Source of the DNA: Chlamydiales bacterium
GTDB lineage: Bacteria > Chlamydiota > Chlamydiia > Chlamydiales > FEN-1388
Length of the DNA: 7,558 nucleotides
Direction: 5' to 3'
Assembly (NCBI GenBank): GCA_021372185.1
Contig: JAJFUY010000196.1
Location: forward strand, 1-7,558
Shown: positions 5,412 through 7,558 of the stretch, in pieces
Layout of the letters: the number at the start of each line of letters is the position of its first letter
Numbering within the stretch: the stretch's first letter is position 1
Translations under genes and position numbers: made by a program
Notes under the pieces: generated by a model
Databases searched by the model: none
What the model was told of the DNA's origin: nothing
The model's input: only the letters and a program-made list of their open reading frames with translations

Positions 5412-7558
5412 TTATCCATTTGGGGTTGGGGGGAGTGGTTTTTGGCGGATTCTTCGTCCTAGTTCTTCTAATGATGTTGCGCTTAAAGTAAATACGCCAA
5501 GGTCGTCGGGTTTGCCGATGTTATTGGCTAAAAAGAGGTCGAGAGGGTCGTATTTAAAGCCTTCTGGTCTTTCATCTGGGCGCATGTGGCTGTACTCATT
5601 AGTAAATACAAAGTGGTCGTTTTGTAGCTGTTCCATTACCTGAGGGTTCATGTTATTTTTAGCGGCTATTTTTTTAGCTAGCTCTAGGCGTTTGGTATCG
5701 TTTTCAAGTAATTCTCGTGTTATTTCGTCTTTTGTATCGTTTATGCGTTCCATGTTTTCAGGCTTATTACGTACCGATTCTTTCAAAGCGCTGAGTTTTT
5801 TGGTGGCCGCTTCTTTTAGTGCAATATTCGCAGGGTCTTTGGTGTTATTTGTTTCACTTACAACCTTTGCATTGATAGAGGCTTCCCGCGCAGGTCTATT
5901 TAAAAATGAAAGGAGTTCTTTTATGAAGCCTGCCTGCCACCTTGCAGCGATGACATTTTCACGTATGGCTGCAGTTGTTTCTTGCGAAATCTTTGCGTTT
6001 TCTGTTAAATATTCTTGATCCGTTCTAAATATTTCATCGAGGACATTGTTTGTTTTTTCATTGGTGTGTTTACGTTCTTTATCATAGATTTGTACCTGCT
6101 TTCCTAAATCGGTAATTTCAGCTTGGGTTACATGGTCAAAGATTGCTTGTGCTCGATTTTCATTTTTACGGACAGCCGCTTCTGCATGTAATTGTATTGA
6201 GGCATCATGGATGGCCTGAAGATCTTGTTTAAGAGCAAAGTCAGGATGGCCTTCTTTAATGCCCTCCCATTTTTTATCTGTCCAGTCAATTACTTGTGTG
6301 GGTAAATGGTTTTTAGCTGTTTTTAGTGCTGGGGCTTTTCCTGCCTGTTCAAGTTCTTCATAAGCAGCGAGGGGTGATTGGGTGTTTGATTTGGGCTCCA
6401 AAATTTCGGCGCCATCGCTAAAGCCTACAGCTTCATCACCTGGCTGCATATATCTTGCAAACATCTGGATGGCGTGGCCGCCACCTGCTTTAGAATCGAG
6501 TTTTGTATCACCTAATGACCCGCCAGAATCTGGATAGGGCTTAAAAAAGCTACTTGTGGTCATGTTTTCTACTGTGCCATCACGGCTTACATATAAAAGG
6601 CGAGCGTCGCCTACAGTACAGCCTAGTAATAGCTGCCTTCCATCATCGCAGTTAATGCGTATATTTAAGGCCATGGTCACTTTGTTACCTGTTTCATTTT
6701 TGCCACGCAAAAGCTGATTAAAGTGTACTTTTTCTAGGAGGTCCGCTAAGCCCTTTTTCATGGCAGCAGGGTCATTACCACTTTCTTTAATAAGTTTATT
6801 TACGCCTTGGCTTATATCGTGAGCCGCAGCTTTTGCACCTTGATAGTCTTTTTCTTCGTTACCGGCAGAATCAAAGACATAGGCTATGCTATGGGTGTCA
6901 TAGTGCTCAGTGCCGCAGTAATCACCACTTACTTCACCTTCATCAATATAGCCCTTGCAGCGCTCTACTGACTTGGCATCACCATTGATACTTGTATTAG
7001 TATGAGAGTAGGCAGCAGCGGTGGGGTCACGTAAAGCGGCATGATCATCTGGCACGGCATCTTGAGATATAAGCTTTGGCTCTCTATTTATAGCAAAAGG
7101 AGCATCAAAGACTAACTTTGCTGTTTCTTGAGTTACGGCTTGTTGTAAAGGCTCTCTATATCTGCCAATTTCAACATTGAGTTTGGCGGCCTCTTTTAGT
7201 TTTTCAACATCACCTTTATAGCCGCCTTCTGGCTGTAACTCTTTATAGAGTGAATCAAGGCCAAATTGCTGCCAATGCCTTTGGGCAATTCCATCAGTTT
7301 TTGGCTTTAAACCGAGAGCTATTTTTGCCCTCTGAAGGGGATTCTCGGTGTTCATTTTTAGTGTTTGTTCTACGGTGTCAACAAAAACAGATCTGTTAAC
7401 GAGTTCTCGAGTAACAACATTGTCTGTTTTTAAAAGAGTTTTGATTTCGGCCTTGTTAAATGGAATTAAGGTTTCACCGGCTGTTCGTTTTTCATTAGCT
7501 TTTGCTGTATCAAGAGCTAGCCATCCATTTTTAGTAAGGTAGAGAACAGATTTATTGT
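5412..7558 (-). CDS. PP2C-like (PPM) phosphatase-domain protein with helical C-terminus (5' partial)
   Basis: The reverse-strand frame ends at TAA (5412-5414) and stays open to the window edge. The ATG at 7355-7353 is probably not the start: it has no Shine-Dalgarno, and the 67 preceding codons read as protein (for example YLTKNGWLALDTAKANEKRT). Counting from that Met, residues about 110-400 resemble a PP2C serine/threonine phosphatase: AYVFDSAGN (158-166) in the place of the metal-binding DGxGG motif, LLLGCTVGDARLLYVSRDG (242-260) and GDEAVGFSDGAEI (306-318) with Asp314. The first motif is degenerate, and I see no clear final D(D/N)xT motif, so activity is doubtful. Residues about 375-600 are charged, helical and probably coiled-coil. 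The end, RQKPLPPTPNG, is proline-rich. There is no signal peptide in the visible part. A role as a secreted phosphatase-like effector is inferred from context. Confidence 0.68.
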   Translation of the reverse strand, partial: NKSVLYLTKNGWLALDTAKANEKRTAGETLIPFNKAEIKTLLKTDNVVTRELVNRSVFVDTVEQTLKMNTENPLQRAKIALGLKPKTDGIAQRHWQQFGLDSLYKELQPEGGYKGDVEKLKEAAKLNVEIGRYREPLQQAVTQETAKLVFDAPFAINREPKLISQDAVPDDHAALRDPTAAAYSHTNTSINGDAKSVERCKGYIDEGEVSGDYCGTEHYDTHSIAYVFDSAGNEEKDYQGAKAAAHDISQGVNKLIKESGNDPAAMKKGLADLLEKVHFNQLLRGKNETGNKVTMALNIRINCDDGRQLLLGCTVGDARLLYVSRDGTVENMTTSSFFKPYPDSGGSLGDTKLDSKAGGGHAIQMFARYMQPGDEAVGFSDGAEILEPKSNTQSPLAAYEELEQAGKAPALKTAKNHLPTQVIDWTDKKWEGIKEGHPDFALKQDLQAIHDASIQLHAEAAVRKNENRAQAIFDHVTQAEITDLGKQVQIYDKERKHTNEKTNNVLDEIFRTDQEYLTENAKISQETTAAIRENVIAARWQAGFIKELLSFLNRPAREASINAKVVSETNNTKDPANIALKEAATKKLSALKESVRNKPENMERINDTKDEITRELLENDTKRLELAKKIAAKNNMNPQVMEQLQNDHFVFTNEYSHMRPDERPEGFKYDPLDLFLANNIGKPDDLGVFTLSATSLEELGRRIRQKPLPPTPNG

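Noticed and set aside
5650..6018. Forward-strand 122-codon hydrophobic frame
   Set aside because: It is antisense to the helical tail of the phosphatase-like gene. The Ser/Phe-rich composition is typical of the complement of Lys/Glu-rich coding, and there is no ribosome site.

Overview
The window looks like chromosome from an AT-rich, host-associated Gram-negative bacterium. It holds the end of an SycD/LcrH-type TPR chaperone (type III secretion), a lipid-kinase-like protein, an LptD-like outer-membrane gene, an ankyrin-containing protein and a PP2C-like phosphatase. That mix suits an obligate intracellular bacterium with a type III secretion system. A Chlamydiae-related organism (Parachlamydia/Simkania/Waddlia type) is my best guess, inferred from protein style rather than from a marker gene; a Legionella-like gammaproteobacterium is the main alternative.

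Layout: 1-383 (+) is the 3' end of the TPR chaperone gene. Eleven bases later, 395-1642 (+) encodes a 415-residue PI3/PI4-kinase-like protein with a full set of catalytic residues. Next, 1900-4044 (+) is one continuous LptD/OstA-like reading frame interrupted by a single in-frame TAG at 3325-3327. This gene is flanked on both sides by copies of the same ~138-bp hairpin element (1654-1791 and about 4067-4212). The copies lie in opposite orientations, and their stems differ by paired, compensating base changes. 4331-5365 (+) encodes a 344-residue protein with ankyrin-like repeats; its Shine-Dalgarno sequence can be buried in a leader hairpin. A perfect 34-bp palindrome (5369-5402) serves as a terminator between this gene and the convergent gene at 5412-7558 (-), a PP2C-like protein whose frame stays open through the window edge.

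How the genes may fit together: the chaperone and kinase are arranged like a chaperone-effector pair. The kinase, the ankyrin protein and the phosphatase-like protein are all plausible secreted proteins that act on host lipids or signalling; this is inferred from domain type, with no secretion signal visible. The LptD-like gene is envelope-related and seems unrelated to them. It sits between two mobile-looking hairpin elements and carries either a real nonsense mutation, a readthrough site or a sequence error.
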